Below are positions 18,647-27,711 of a DNA stretch of 39,144 nucleotides, piece by piece. The position numbers and the translations under genes are program-made. The stretch covers positions 1-39,144 of the forward strand of contig CACYJP010000021.1 in assembly GCA_902774725.1 (NCBI GenBank), read 5' to 3'. The notes beneath the pieces are model-generated. The model saw only the letters and a list, made by a program, of their open reading frames with translations. It searched no databases and was not told the origin of the DNA. The stretch comes from an uncultured Lachnospiraceae bacterium. Lineage in GTDB: Bacteria > Bacillota > Clostridia > Lachnospirales > Lachnospiraceae. Position 1 is the first letter of the stretch; each line of letters begins with the position of its first letter.

Positions 18647-20032
18647 TTGAAGTATTATCCCTTAACAGCAGCGCAAAATATGCATCATCAGTGGATTATG
18701 GAGTACGGCACTCAGCAGGTGTCAGGAGTAAGTATAGTTGCTTCTTTAAAAGCTCCTCTGGATTTTAAGCTCCTTAAGAAGTGTATACTTCTGGAGTATG
18801 AAAGATATGGCTGTATGAGACTACAGTTTACAAAGCCGGATAAGAACGGTAATGTAAAGCAGTATCAGGTTAAAGAAACAAAGGATACGGTTGAGTATTA
18901 TGATCTCCGTGGTGAAGGTACTCTTGCAGCAGCTGATGCGGTTATGCAGCAGTGGGCGTATGTTACATTTGATGGTGACAACGTTTCTATGTGCGAGGTG
19001 AGACTTGTTGATCTTCCTGAAGATTTCAAAGGGATGTTTGTTCATATGGATCACAGACTTGTCGATTCAAGTGCTCTTGCTGTAATGGTAGCAGATATAT
19101 TCCAGCTCTATATGCATTATCAGTATGGTGCTGATTATCCGAAGGAGCTGGCTGATTATATTAAGGTCCTGGAAAAGGATCTGAAGCGTGCAAATGATCC
19201 AAAAAGATTTGAAAAGGATAAAAAGTTCTGGGAAGAACATTTTGATAAATACGGTGAACCGCTTTATTCAGATATTCAGGGACCGTCTGTTCTTGAGGAA
19301 GCTAGAAAGAAGCATAATAATCCAAAGCTCAGAGCAGCGGATATAGAGCGTAAGGAGCTTTTCGTTACTGTAAAGGATTATTATCTTGAGCCGAATCCAA
19401 CAAGACGTCTTTTCAATTTCTGTACAGAGCATAGTATTTCTATGACCAATCTGCTTCTTTTCGCTATGCGTACTTATCTGTCTAAGCAGAATAATGGTCA
19501 GGAGGATATAACTATAGAGAACTTTATTTCCAGAAGATCTACTCATGATGAGTGGTCATCAGGCGGAAGCAGAACGATTATGTTCCCATGCAGAACTATA
19601 ATCCCTGCCGATACGGAGTTTCTGGATGCACTCTATCTGATTCAGCAGACACAGAATCAGGTATATCTGCATGGTAATTATGATCCGGTTTATATCCGTG
19701 AAGAGATGAAGAAGAGATATGGTACTCCTGATGATACAACCTATGAGAGCTGCTATCTGACATTCCAGCCTGTTATGACCTACAAGACCAGCAAGCATCT
19801 GGAAAATGTTCCTATGCATATCAACTGGTTTGCTAATGGTGCGGCTACGAAGAAGATGTACCTCACTGTTTCACCTAATGAGAAGGGTGAGCTGAAATTC
19901 TCATTCCATTATCAGACAGTTAAGCTTTCTGAGCATGACATCGAGCTTATGTACTATTACATGATGAGAATCATGTTCCTTGGACTTGAGGATTCACATC
20001 TTACCATACAGGAGATGATGGATAGATCCTGA
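18647..20032 (+). CDS. Condensation-domain-like acyltransferase
   Basis: 461 residues related in layout to stand-alone condensation domains and the alcohol/wax-ester acyltransferase superfamily. The active-site HxxxD motif is DHRLVD (H136, D140), a variant of HHxxxDG in which the first histidine is aspartate. It begins YYPLTAAQNMHHQW, like the opening of condensation domains, and the C-terminal half contains the second domain with NWFANG. No signal peptide is present. The start is TTG at 18647, supported by TAGGAGGT 7 bases upstream. It lies next to an AMP-dependent acyl ligase, so the pair may once have activated and transferred an acyl group, but no carrier protein is visible and the substrate is unknown. 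Confidence 0.7.
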   Translation: MKYYPLTAAQNMHHQWIMEYGTQQVSGVSIVASLKAPLDFKLLKKCILLEYERYGCMRLQFTKPDKNGNVKQYQVKETKDTVEYYDLRGEGTLAAADAVMQQWAYVTFDGDNVSMCEVRLVDLPEDFKGMFVHMDHRLVDSSALAVMVADIFQLYMHYQYGADYPKELADYIKVLEKDLKRANDPKRFEKDKKFWEEHFDKYGEPLYSDIQGPSVLEEARKKHNNPKLRAADIERKELFVTVKDYYLEPNPTRRLFNFCTEHSISMTNLLLFAMRTYLSKQNNGQEDITIENFISRRSTHDEWSSGGSRTIMFPCRTIIPADTEFLDALYLIQQTQNQVYLHGNYDPVYIREEMKKRYGTPDDTTYESCYLTFQPVMTYKTSKHLENVPMHINWFANGAATKKMYLTVSPNEKGELKFSFHYQTVKLSEHDIELMYYYMMRIMFLGLEDSHLTIQEMMDRS

Positions 20033-20084
20033 TAATATCCAAGTAAAATGATATGACTGAATAGTCAAAATAAGGAGGAAAAAA

Positions 20085-21577
20085 ATGAGTGCTCTAATCC
20101 GTGAGGTTATGGAGGACAGCTGCAGGGAATTTGCGGATCTTACCGCGGTAAAGTGGCTCGTTAAAAAAGATATACAAGAGAGAAAATATTCAAAAATATA
20201 TGAGAATCTTACAGCGATTCGAAAGGGTCTCATAGCTGAGGGCTTTGAGAAAAAGCATATAGCATTTATCGGTGGAAGCAGTGTGTGGTGGATAGAGAGC
20301 TACCTTGGTGTAGTGACCGGATGCATGACAGCAGTTCCTCTTGATAAGGGCTTTCCGGGAGATGAACTGGCTGAACTGATAAATCGTTCAGACGCTGAGG
20401 GTGTCTTCCTTGACGTAGACAAGCGAGAGCTTGCAGATACGATTTTTGAAAAATGTAAATCAATACGTAAGATATGGCTTTTGGATGAGAACGAGCCGGA
20501 AGAGGAGTTCGAGTCCGATAAGCTTGAAAATCTTGCAATCCTTAAGCATGCTGGAGAGGGCGCTGAGGACGGAGCAGAACCAAAACCTGATGATATAGCT
20601 ATGATACTCTTTACATCCGGTACGACGGGTAAGAGCAAGGGAGTTATGCTTACACAGAACAATCTGGCTTCAAATCTTGAGGCTATGTCGTTCTCAACGG
20701 CACCCGGAGTTGTGCTTCTGAATGTGCTTCCGGTGCATCATGCATTTTGTCTTGTGATGGACTGGCTGAGAGGCTTTGCAAGAGGTGCGGTTATCTGCGT
20801 AAGTGACAGCTTTATGCATATGATCCGTAACATGAGTATATTCAAGCCTCATTCAATGCTGATGGTTCCGCTTATGATAGAGACTAGATCTTTGGCGGAC
20901 GTATGCGTTATATATTTACAGGTGGAGCGCATCTGGATGATTATTATCTGGAACAGTTCCGTGACCTTGACATCAAGGTCCTGGAGGGCTATGGTATGTC
21001 AGAATGCTCACCTGTTATAAGTGCGAATACTCCAATAGACTATAAGTATGGTTCTGTTGGAAAACCGCTTTCCAACGTTGAGATATCCTTCTCACCGGAA
21101 GGCGAGATACTTGTTAAAGGAAGCAGCGTAATGAAGCAGTATTACAATATGCCGGAGGAAACCTCAGAGGCACTTCGTGGTGGCTGGCTTCATACCGGAG
21201 ATAAAGGATATATGGATGAAGATGGCTTCCTCTTTATAAATGGACGTATCAAGAATCTTATCATTCTTTCAAATGGCGAAAATGTATCGCCGGAGGAATT
21301 AGAAAATAAGCTTGGTATATGTCCTTATATCGGTGAAATAGTTGTTGTCGGAGGAAAGAAAGGACTTGTTGCAATAGTATATCCTGACAAGGATGTAGTA
21401 GAGCAAAGCGGACTCGACGAGGAGGCTACTCGTGCTGAAATCCAGAAATTCCTCGATGACTATAACAGCACCCAGCCAACCTACCGTTCAATAGTCGGTC
21501 TTGTGCTGAGAGATAAACCTTTTGAGAGAAGTTCAACAAAGAAGATAAAAAGGGATCTTGTTTTTTATGAAGAGTAA
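20085..21577 (+). pseudogene. AMP-dependent acyl-CoA/acyl ligase disrupted by an internal deletion and frameshift
   Basis: The first frame (from the ATG at 20085, with AAGGAGG upstream) encodes an adenylate-forming enzyme: the P-loop-like ILFTSGTTGKSKGVM and LPVHHAFC are clear. It reads correctly up to MVPLMIET at 20885 and then becomes nonsense, stopping at 21020. The correct sequence resumes in another frame at about 20888 with FGGRMRYIFTGG and continues through GYGMSEC, HTGDKGYMDEDG, NGRIKNLII and the C-terminal lysine region SSTKKIKRD, ending at 21577. Family members normally have roughly 50-70 more residues between these two points, so a linker stretch is missing as well as the frame. 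It may be a recent pseudogene, or a sequencing or assembly deletion. Its last bases overlap the FecR gene. Confidence 0.8.
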
Positions 21578-22472
21578 AAAGAAATTAATAATAATAGTAT
21601 CACTTCTTGTAGTCATAGCTGCTGCGATAGCTGTGGTTCTAATTGTGATGAATAAAAAAGATGAGTACCGTCTGCTAAAGGTTTTTGAAGTAGAAGGTAC
21701 TGCAAATGTTGCACGAGACGGCAAGGGTGATATTGCACCGTACGTCAATATGGTTCTTGAATCCGGTGATAAGGTTTCCCTTGATGCCGGTAAGCTTTCA
21801 ATCCAGGCCGATGATGATAAGTTTATATATCTCGAGGAACAGACCGAGATACTTCTTAAGGCGTCCGGAAATGCAACCGACAGTAAAACACAGATAGAGG
21901 TCCTTAAGGGATCCATAACAAATGATATACAGAATAAGCTTACTGAGGATTCGACTTATGAGGTCAACACACCGAACTCAACGATGTCAGTTCGTGGAAC
22001 AGTATTCTTTGTTATTGTTTATGAAATAGACGGAGTCAGATATACAAGAATATGTGTATTTGATGGAGAGGTTGCATCAAAGCTTGTCTATAAGGATGGA
22101 ACGGTTTCGGCTAATGAAGTAAGTGTAATGAAGGGTAAAGAGGTAACCATCTACGAGGATGGAACGACAACGGATTATGTGTCTGAGCCTACAGACATTG
22201 ATTATAATACACTTCCTGAAAGCGTACTGCTGAAACTGAAGGGTATCAATGATGAAGGAAAGGATCTCTCGATTACGAATCCTGAAATCATACGAATCCT
22301 CGAAGGACCGTACGAAGTAACATTTACATATAATGGCAAAGTCTTCGGAACTCAGACCGTTAAGAAGGGTGAGAAGGTACAGGAACCTAAGCTCAGCCCT
22401 GCATCCAGTGGAAAGTGGCAATACGATTTCAGCAAGCCTGTTGAAAGAGATATAACTATTGAGTGGAAGTGA
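21567..22472 (+). CDS. Membrane-anchored FecR-domain protein
   Basis: 301 residues from the ATG at 21567 (a TTG three codons earlier is also possible). Residues 4-26 form an uncleaved signal or anchor. The central part is a FecR domain: DKVSLDAGKLSIQADD, the strand-rich middle and the signature TPNSTMSVRGTVF, followed by VFDGEVAS. The last 50 residues (VTFTYNGKVFGTQTVKKGEK) resemble the short beta repeats found in Listeria-Bacteroides type surface proteins. In proteobacteria FecR transmits signals across the envelope, but in Firmicutes FecR domains often sit in surface proteins of unknown role. It overlaps the end of the broken ligase gene and is followed after 18 bases by the large surface protein. 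Confidence 0.8.
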   Translation: MKSKKKLIIIVSLLVVIAAAIAVVLIVMNKKDEYRLLKVFEVEGTANVARDGKGDIAPYVNMVLESGDKVSLDAGKLSIQADDDKFIYLEEQTEILLKASGNATDSKTQIEVLKGSITNDIQNKLTEDSTYEVNTPNSTMSVRGTVFFVIVYEIDGVRYTRICVFDGEVASKLVYKDGTVSANEVSVMKGKEVTIYEDGTTTDYVSEPTDIDYNTLPESVLLKLKGINDEGKDLSITNPEIIRILEGPYEVTFTYNGKVFGTQTVKKGEKVQEPKLSPASSGKWQYDFSKPVERDITIEWK

Positions 22473-22490
22473 TGAAAGGAGGATGGTTAT

Positions 22491-25400
22491 ATGAAAAAGT
22501 CAGATAATAATAAAACTGATAGAAGTATGTTAAAGAAAATTATATGTTTTATAACTGTAGCTGCTATGGCCATCGCCTGCTTCTATAACGACGGCGTAAC
22601 AAATAAATGCATCGAAACATATGCTGCAGACGCGCCTTCACCTGTAGCGTCCGGAGCGCTGAATGTTAACCGCACCGATCTTTTAACTTATCTTACTCCT
22701 GAAGTAAGTGGAACTGATGTATCATGTATAGTTCGCCATGTTGGTGATCATGATGAATTGGAGTACGGATTGTATGATGCTGAGACAGAAGAAACCAATA
22801 TTGTTACTTTGACCTTGAATTCCGGAGAAAACCTCAGAGTTTATAATTCTAATGTAACTTGTTACCAGGTTGGAGAAACCAATGTGTCATTAGATAATTC
22901 CGGAAATCTGTATATTTTAGGAACGTATGCAGGTGGCATGACAAACAGGGGCGATTTGTATGTATATGGTACAATGACCGGTGGAGTATTATATAATGCC
23001 GGTGATACATATCTGATGCCTGGATGTGGTGTTGAAGGAATGACTGAGATTTACGGAAGTGGTAATTTACATGCTGATTCTTTTTCTATCGATTCAAAAT
23101 GTACCAACAGATGTAATATGAAATTTTACGTAGATGATCTTACATTTGAAAAGAGTGCCGGAATGATTGGTGGTGAGATTTATGCAACTAATAGTCTGAC
23201 TTTTTCTGGCTTTTCAACAGGAGATTCTTATAGCCCTTCGGTACATGTACAGTCCGGTACAAAAATAACTACTTCAGGGATCAGAGTAACTCTTTCTGTG
23301 GATGATCTTGGAAAAAGCATACTGATAGACGGTGACTATTATGATGGTGTAACAGCCGGCTGGATACTTAAGGAAACTCCGACCTTTGATTCAGATATGC
23401 AGGATATCATTTATGGAAAAACATATAATGCATTAGACTATTGCACAACGAATTCGGATGGAACGAAATCTGTAATGTTTGCATCTTATCAGGGACCAGA
23501 TGAATACAGTGATCCATATTCGACTCCTCCGACTGAAGTGGGCAGATATAGAGCTTATTATTCGGTATCTGAGACAGATACATATAGGTCTGTTGATTCG
23601 TCTTCGGATGATTTTGATATCAGGTATCTAACAACTGAGATGGATCCTAATATGAAGGCTACTTTATCCGGAACCTATGTTGCTGATGGCGATGTTCGAT
23701 ATTATAGTACACCTGTTACGGTTACTTCCAATACGGGATTTAAGATTCGAAGGGATCCTATAGATTATCCTGATAGTGAATTTGTTGACAGCTTTGATAT
23801 AGAAGATGATGGATATTACTATGGAGTTCTGGTGGCCTTCCGTCGAAATGATGGTGCCACATCGGATAGTGAATATGTAGCTGCATTTCCATATTATATC
23901 GATCAGACACCTCCTGAGGTTATAAGTGATTCTGTTATAGATGAGAATGAAGAAAAACCTGATGTGGAGGTTGAAGATGGAGCCCAGTTCCATGCAAAAA
24001 GAATAGAATTCGATATTCAGGATGGATGGGGCAGTGAAGAGGGTGATATATATCCCGATGCCCTTACATCAGTTACTGTAAACGGTGAAGAGGTTGGAGT
24101 AAGAGATGGTATCGCTCATATAGTTATGTCAACCAACAAGGGAACCAAGGCTTATGAAATAGTAGCTCGTGATAAGGCTGGAAATACTACTTCCATGAAC
24201 CTATCTATTGAATATAAGAAGGATGTTCCTGTAACAACGCTTTCGATGCCGGATGTTTATCTGGGTTCATCATTTAATCCTGTTGTTACGACAGATTCAG
24301 ATCAGGATGAATCAGAGTATACCTACTACTACAAGAAGAAGGGTGCGGATGACAGTACTTATTCAGAAACTAAGCCTACAGCTGTAGGAGATTATACTGT
24401 AAAGGTTGAGATTCCTTATACTGAATATTATGCCGCATCACAGGCAGAGGCTGACTTTACAGTGTCTTATCTTGAAAGTCCGGAAACATCATATACACTT
24501 TCCGGAACCGAAGGAAAAAATGGTTTCTACAGAAGTGATGTATCGCTTTATGCTCCTGAGGGATATACCATAAGCAGTTCTCTTGATGGAACATTTGGAG
24601 AGTACGTTGCATATAATGATAACCTGGAAGGCATATATTTGAAGAGAAGCTCTGATGGTGCGTTGACTGGCTTTATTGCAGTATCCAAGGTACTGATTGA
24701 TAAGACATATCCTTATATTCCTGAAAAAGCATTTGATGCAGATGGATATGAGGTTGAGATGAGCGAGGGCTCTACTGTTAAAGCAAAGTCACTCAGCTTC
24801 AGCGTAGCAGATGAGAATCTTGCAACAGTAACGGCAAACGGTAAAGAGTTTGAGGTTGCTGATGGCAATGCAGATGTTTATATCGAGGCAAAGAGCGGAG
24901 AAGTAATCGACGTAGATGTAACAGCTGAAGATGAAGCAGGAAATGTATCTAAACGCAGCTTCAAGCTTGAGTCCGGTATAAAGAAGGTTCCGACAGCTTC
25001 GGTTTCGCTTTCTGACTACTATGTAGGACAGTCCTTTGAGCCTGCATTTAGCTCTGATTCTGACGGAAAAGATAAGGTTGTATTTGAATACAAATATCAG
25101 TCAGCTGATGACAGTACTTATACAACTACAAAGCCTTTTGCGGCTGGAAAGTATACAGTTCGTGCAACTACTCCTGAGACAGAAGAGTATAAGGGCTATA
25201 GCTGCACAGATGATTTTGAACTTAGCTACCTGACAGCTCCGAAGGATGCATATACTCTTACCGGTAAGCCGGGAAAGAATGACTATTATATAACTGATGT
25301 ATATGTAAATGCACCTGACGGTTTCGCTGTTGCATCGACCTTTAGAGGTACTTATCAGCACAGTGTATTATACACTGCTTCAGGTCAGAAGGTTTATCTG

Positions 25401-25883
25401 CAGAGAACTGAAGATGGAGCACTTACAGATGCGATTACGGTAGTTGAGAAGTGTAAGATAGATAAGGACTCACCGACATTCCAGAAGGGGGATAACGGTG
25501 GCACTATAAGCAATAAGACTACTGTGTTTGCTGATGAATATACAGTCAGTGTATCTGATGAACATATCGCGTTATTTACAGTTGATGGTTCAAAGGTATC
25601 CGGTACATCAGCGACGCTTGATCCTGAGAACGGAATAAAGGCATTTACTCTTAAGGCTGAGGATGAGGCCGGAAACACTGCTTCTATGAGTATCATTCTC
25701 ATGGCTACATGGCTTAAGGATAAGATCATTCCTGCCAATAAGAGACTTCCTCTTCAGGTTCAGGAAAGCTATAAGCTCGATGGTGGCTACTGGTCAGTAG
25801 ATGGTGATTCAACTGTTTACACCGGTGGCGGTGAAGTATATGTAAAAAGTGACGGAGACTATACATTTACAAAAGTTAATTAG
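22491..25883 (+). CDS. Large secreted surface protein with three MBG/Ig-like repeat units
   Basis: 1130 residues with a signal peptide (about residues 14-45). Residues about 100-270 are glycine- and polar-rich and beta-helix-like. Three related units follow at about 295-575, 579-827 and 833-1070. Each has an MBG-like half with GxYxVxxxxP and Tyr/Asp-rich strands, then an Ig-like half ending in an (D/E)xAGN motif (residues about 561-565, 814-818 and 1058-1062). The C-terminus has no LPXTG, SLH or membrane segment, so how it is held at the surface is unclear. It is probably an adhesin or an extracellular sensor partner of the FecR protein and the CHASE2 cyclase whose gene begins 2 bases after its stop. 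Strong AAAGGAGG precedes the ATG. Confidence 0.75.
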   Translation: MKKSDNNKTDRSMLKKIICFITVAAMAIACFYNDGVTNKCIETYAADAPSPVASGALNVNRTDLLTYLTPEVSGTDVSCIVRHVGDHDELEYGLYDAETEETNIVTLTLNSGENLRVYNSNVTCYQVGETNVSLDNSGNLYILGTYAGGMTNRGDLYVYGTMTGGVLYNAGDTYLMPGCGVEGMTEIYGSGNLHADSFSIDSKCTNRCNMKFYVDDLTFEKSAGMIGGEIYATNSLTFSGFSTGDSYSPSVHVQSGTKITTSGIRVTLSVDDLGKSILIDGDYYDGVTAGWILKETPTFDSDMQDIIYGKTYNALDYCTTNSDGTKSVMFASYQGPDEYSDPYSTPPTEVGRYRAYYSVSETDTYRSVDSSSDDFDIRYLTTEMDPNMKATLSGTYVADGDVRYYSTPVTVTSNTGFKIRRDPIDYPDSEFVDSFDIEDDGYYYGVLVAFRRNDGATSDSEYVAAFPYYIDQTPPEVISDSVIDENEEKPDVEVEDGAQFHAKRIEFDIQDGWGSEEGDIYPDALTSVTVNGEEVGVRDGIAHIVMSTNKGTKAYEIVARDKAGNTTSMNLSIEYKKDVPVTTLSMPDVYLGSSFNPVVTTDSDQDESEYTYYYKKKGADDSTYSETKPTAVGDYTVKVEIPYTEYYAASQAEADFTVSYLESPETSYTLSGTEGKNGFYRSDVSLYAPEGYTISSSLDGTFGEYVAYNDNLEGIYLKRSSDGALTGFIAVSKVLIDKTYPYIPEKAFDADGYEVEMSEGSTVKAKSLSFSVADENLATVTANGKEFEVADGNADVYIEAKSGEVIDVDVTAEDEAGNVSKRSFKLESGIKKVPTASVSLSDYYVGQSFEPAFSSDSDGKDKVVFEYKYQSADDSTYTTTKPFAAGKYTVRATTPETEEYKGYSCTDDFELSYLTAPKDAYTLTGKPGKNDYYITDVYVNAPDGFAVASTFRGTYQHSVLYTASGQKVYLQRTEDGALTDAITVVEKCKIDKDSPTFQKGDNGGTISNKTTVFADEYTVSVSDEHIALFTVDGSKVSGTSATLDPENGIKAFTLKAEDEAGNTASMSIILMATWLKDKIIPANKRLPLQVQESYKLDGGYWSVDGDSTVYTGGGEVYVKSDGDYTFTKVN

Positions 25884-25885
25884 AA

Positions 25886-27676
25886 ATGAAAAAGACGATT
25901 TTAGTACTAATTGAAATGATTGTCGTGGGGCTGCTGACATTTGCACTGACTTACAGAAATACCCTTAGTTCGCTGGATTATATTGCGAAAGACAAGCTTT
26001 ATCAGAGTCCGAGAGGTATCAATAATGATATCAAGATAATCGGTATCGATGCTAAGACGATGGACGAATATGGTCCAATTCAGACCTGGTCCAGAAGCAG
26101 ATACGCGGATCTGATAAATAAACTGAATATAGACGAAGTATCGAAGCCTTATGTAATAGGCTTCGATATGGTTTTTTCCGGAAATGTGGATGAGGGCGAC
26201 AAGGCGCTGGCTGAAGCGGCAGGAAAGTATGGCAACGTTGTTGTGGTAAATCAGCTTGTTTACAGTGAGCGTTCCGAAAGAAAAGAAGACGGGACACGTT
26301 ATACTCCTGTAATAGATAACATACTTCCTTATGAAGAACTGTACGAGAGTGTTAAGGTGGGCTTCAGTAATGTGTCACCTGACTCTGATGGAACAGTCAG
26401 ACGTATACTGCCTCTTGAAAACTATAACGGCGAAACCTGTCGTATGTTCTCAAAGATCATGTATGATGAATACTGTGAGAAGGTTGGAATCACTCCAAAG
26501 GATATTCCTACTGATAAAACGGGAAGATCCATAATAAACTACTCAGGAAAGCCGGGGGATTATGAATACGTTTCCATGGCGGACGTTCTGGATGGCAAGA
26601 TTGATCCGAGAGTCTTCACGGACAGCGTTGTATTTGTTGGTGCCTATGAACAGGGAATGCAGGATAGTTTCTTTGTTCCCAATGGCGGAAGCAAGCAGAT
26701 GTATGGAGTTGAGATACACGCTAACATCTTCCAGTCCTATCTGGATGGTAGATTTGCGGTAAACGGAAATCCGGCAGTGCTGGGTCTGGTCACAGCTGTT
26801 ATTGCCATGCTGCTTCATCTGTTATTTAGGAAACAGAGATTATGGCAGTCTGTCATCGTGTTGGTTGCAGTGATAGCCATAGAGGTTTTCGTGCTGGTAA
26901 AGATAAATGAAGCGGGAACGTCATACTCTATTATTTATCTGCCTATTGTTCTGGCGATATCATTTATTTATTCGGTCGGAATTCATTATCTCCTGGAGAA
27001 TGCAAAGAAGAGAAAGGTTCTCACTGCCTTCAGAAAGTATGTTGCTCCTCAGATAGTTGATGAGATATCCAAGAAGGGTGACTTTGAGATAAAGCTTGGC
27101 GGAGAGAACAGAGATATAGCTGTTTTATTCGTAGATATCCGTGGTTTTACAACTATGTCAGAGGCTCTGGAGCCTGAGAGGGTAGTAGAGATTCTTAATG
27201 AATATCTGAGTCTTACAACAAAGTCGATTTTTGATAACAGCGGTACACTTGATAAGTTTGTCGGTGATGCTACGATGGCAGTGTTCAATTCGCCTTTTGA
27301 TCTTGAAGACTATGAATATAAGGCAGTATGTGCTGCTATGGACATCGTTAAGGGCGGAGAAGCACTTGAAAAGGAGCTTCTCGAGAAGTATGGAAGAAGC
27401 GTAGGCTTCGGTGTCGGTGTACACTGCGGTCCTGCAGTAGTAGGAAATGTAGGCTGTGAATTCAGAATGGACTTTACGGCTATTGGAGATACGGTTAATA
27501 CCTCGGCCAGACTTGAAGCAAATGCCAAGAAGGGACAGGTGCTTATAAGTGATGTTCTTTATGAAAGATTAAAGGACAGAATAGAGGTAAATGAGATAGG
27601 ACAGATACCACTTAAAGGAAAAAGTAACGGAGTTATGGTTTACGAGGTTACAAGTGTAGAAAAGAGCCCGGCATAA
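25886..27676 (+). CDS. CHASE2-domain class III adenylyl cyclase
   Basis: 596 residues: a membrane anchor at about 4-23, an extracellular CHASE2 sensor (about 28-290), three membrane segments (about 295-315, 321-338 and 348-370) and a class III cyclase domain (about 408-590). Catalytic residues are all visible: metal ligands D417 (VDIRGF) and D461 (FVGDA), adenine-specifying K457 and D529, and the transition-state pair N538 and R542 (NTSAR). The Lys/Asp pair predicts ATP, not GTP, as substrate. It should make cAMP in response to an outside signal. The ATG lies 2 bases after the surface-protein stop with no clear ribosome site, so translation is probably coupled. It ends at a terminator. Confidence 0.92.
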   Translation: MKKTILVLIEMIVVGLLTFALTYRNTLSSLDYIAKDKLYQSPRGINNDIKIIGIDAKTMDEYGPIQTWSRSRYADLINKLNIDEVSKPYVIGFDMVFSGNVDEGDKALAEAAGKYGNVVVVNQLVYSERSERKEDGTRYTPVIDNILPYEELYESVKVGFSNVSPDSDGTVRRILPLENYNGETCRMFSKIMYDEYCEKVGITPKDIPTDKTGRSIINYSGKPGDYEYVSMADVLDGKIDPRVFTDSVVFVGAYEQGMQDSFFVPNGGSKQMYGVEIHANIFQSYLDGRFAVNGNPAVLGLVTAVIAMLLHLLFRKQRLWQSVIVLVAVIAIEVFVLVKINEAGTSYSIIYLPIVLAISFIYSVGIHYLLENAKKRKVLTAFRKYVAPQIVDEISKKGDFEIKLGGENRDIAVLFVDIRGFTTMSEALEPERVVEILNEYLSLTTKSIFDNSGTLDKFVGDATMAVFNSPFDLEDYEYKAVCAAMDIVKGGEALEKELLEKYGRSVGFGVGVHCGPAVVGNVGCEFRMDFTAIGDTVNTSARLEANAKKGQVLISDVLYERLKDRIEVNEIGQIPLKGKSNGVMVYEVTSVEKSPA

Positions 27677-27688
27677 TAAGCCGGGCTC
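27664..27688. terminator. Bidirectional terminator between convergent genes
   Basis: A perfect 9-bp GC-rich stem, GAGCCCGGC (27664-27672) with GCCGGGCTC (27680-27688), has a 7-base loop that contains the stop codon of the cyclase. Four T residues follow on the minus strand, so it best serves the diguanylate cyclase gene; on the plus strand the following sequence is T-rich but has no clean run. Confidence 0.85.
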
Positions 27689-27711
27689 TCAGTCTGTTAA
27701 TTTATTATAAA

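Noticed and set aside
18647-21577. Peptide-synthetase cluster
   Set aside because: Only a condensation-like protein and a broken ligase are present, with no carrier domain, thioesterase or modular protein, and the ligase motifs fit fatty-acid-type enzymes better.
22491-25883. CRISPR or phage tail repeats in the long repetitive gene
   Set aside because: The repetition is at protein level in diverged ~250-residue units; there are no short identical DNA repeats with spacers.
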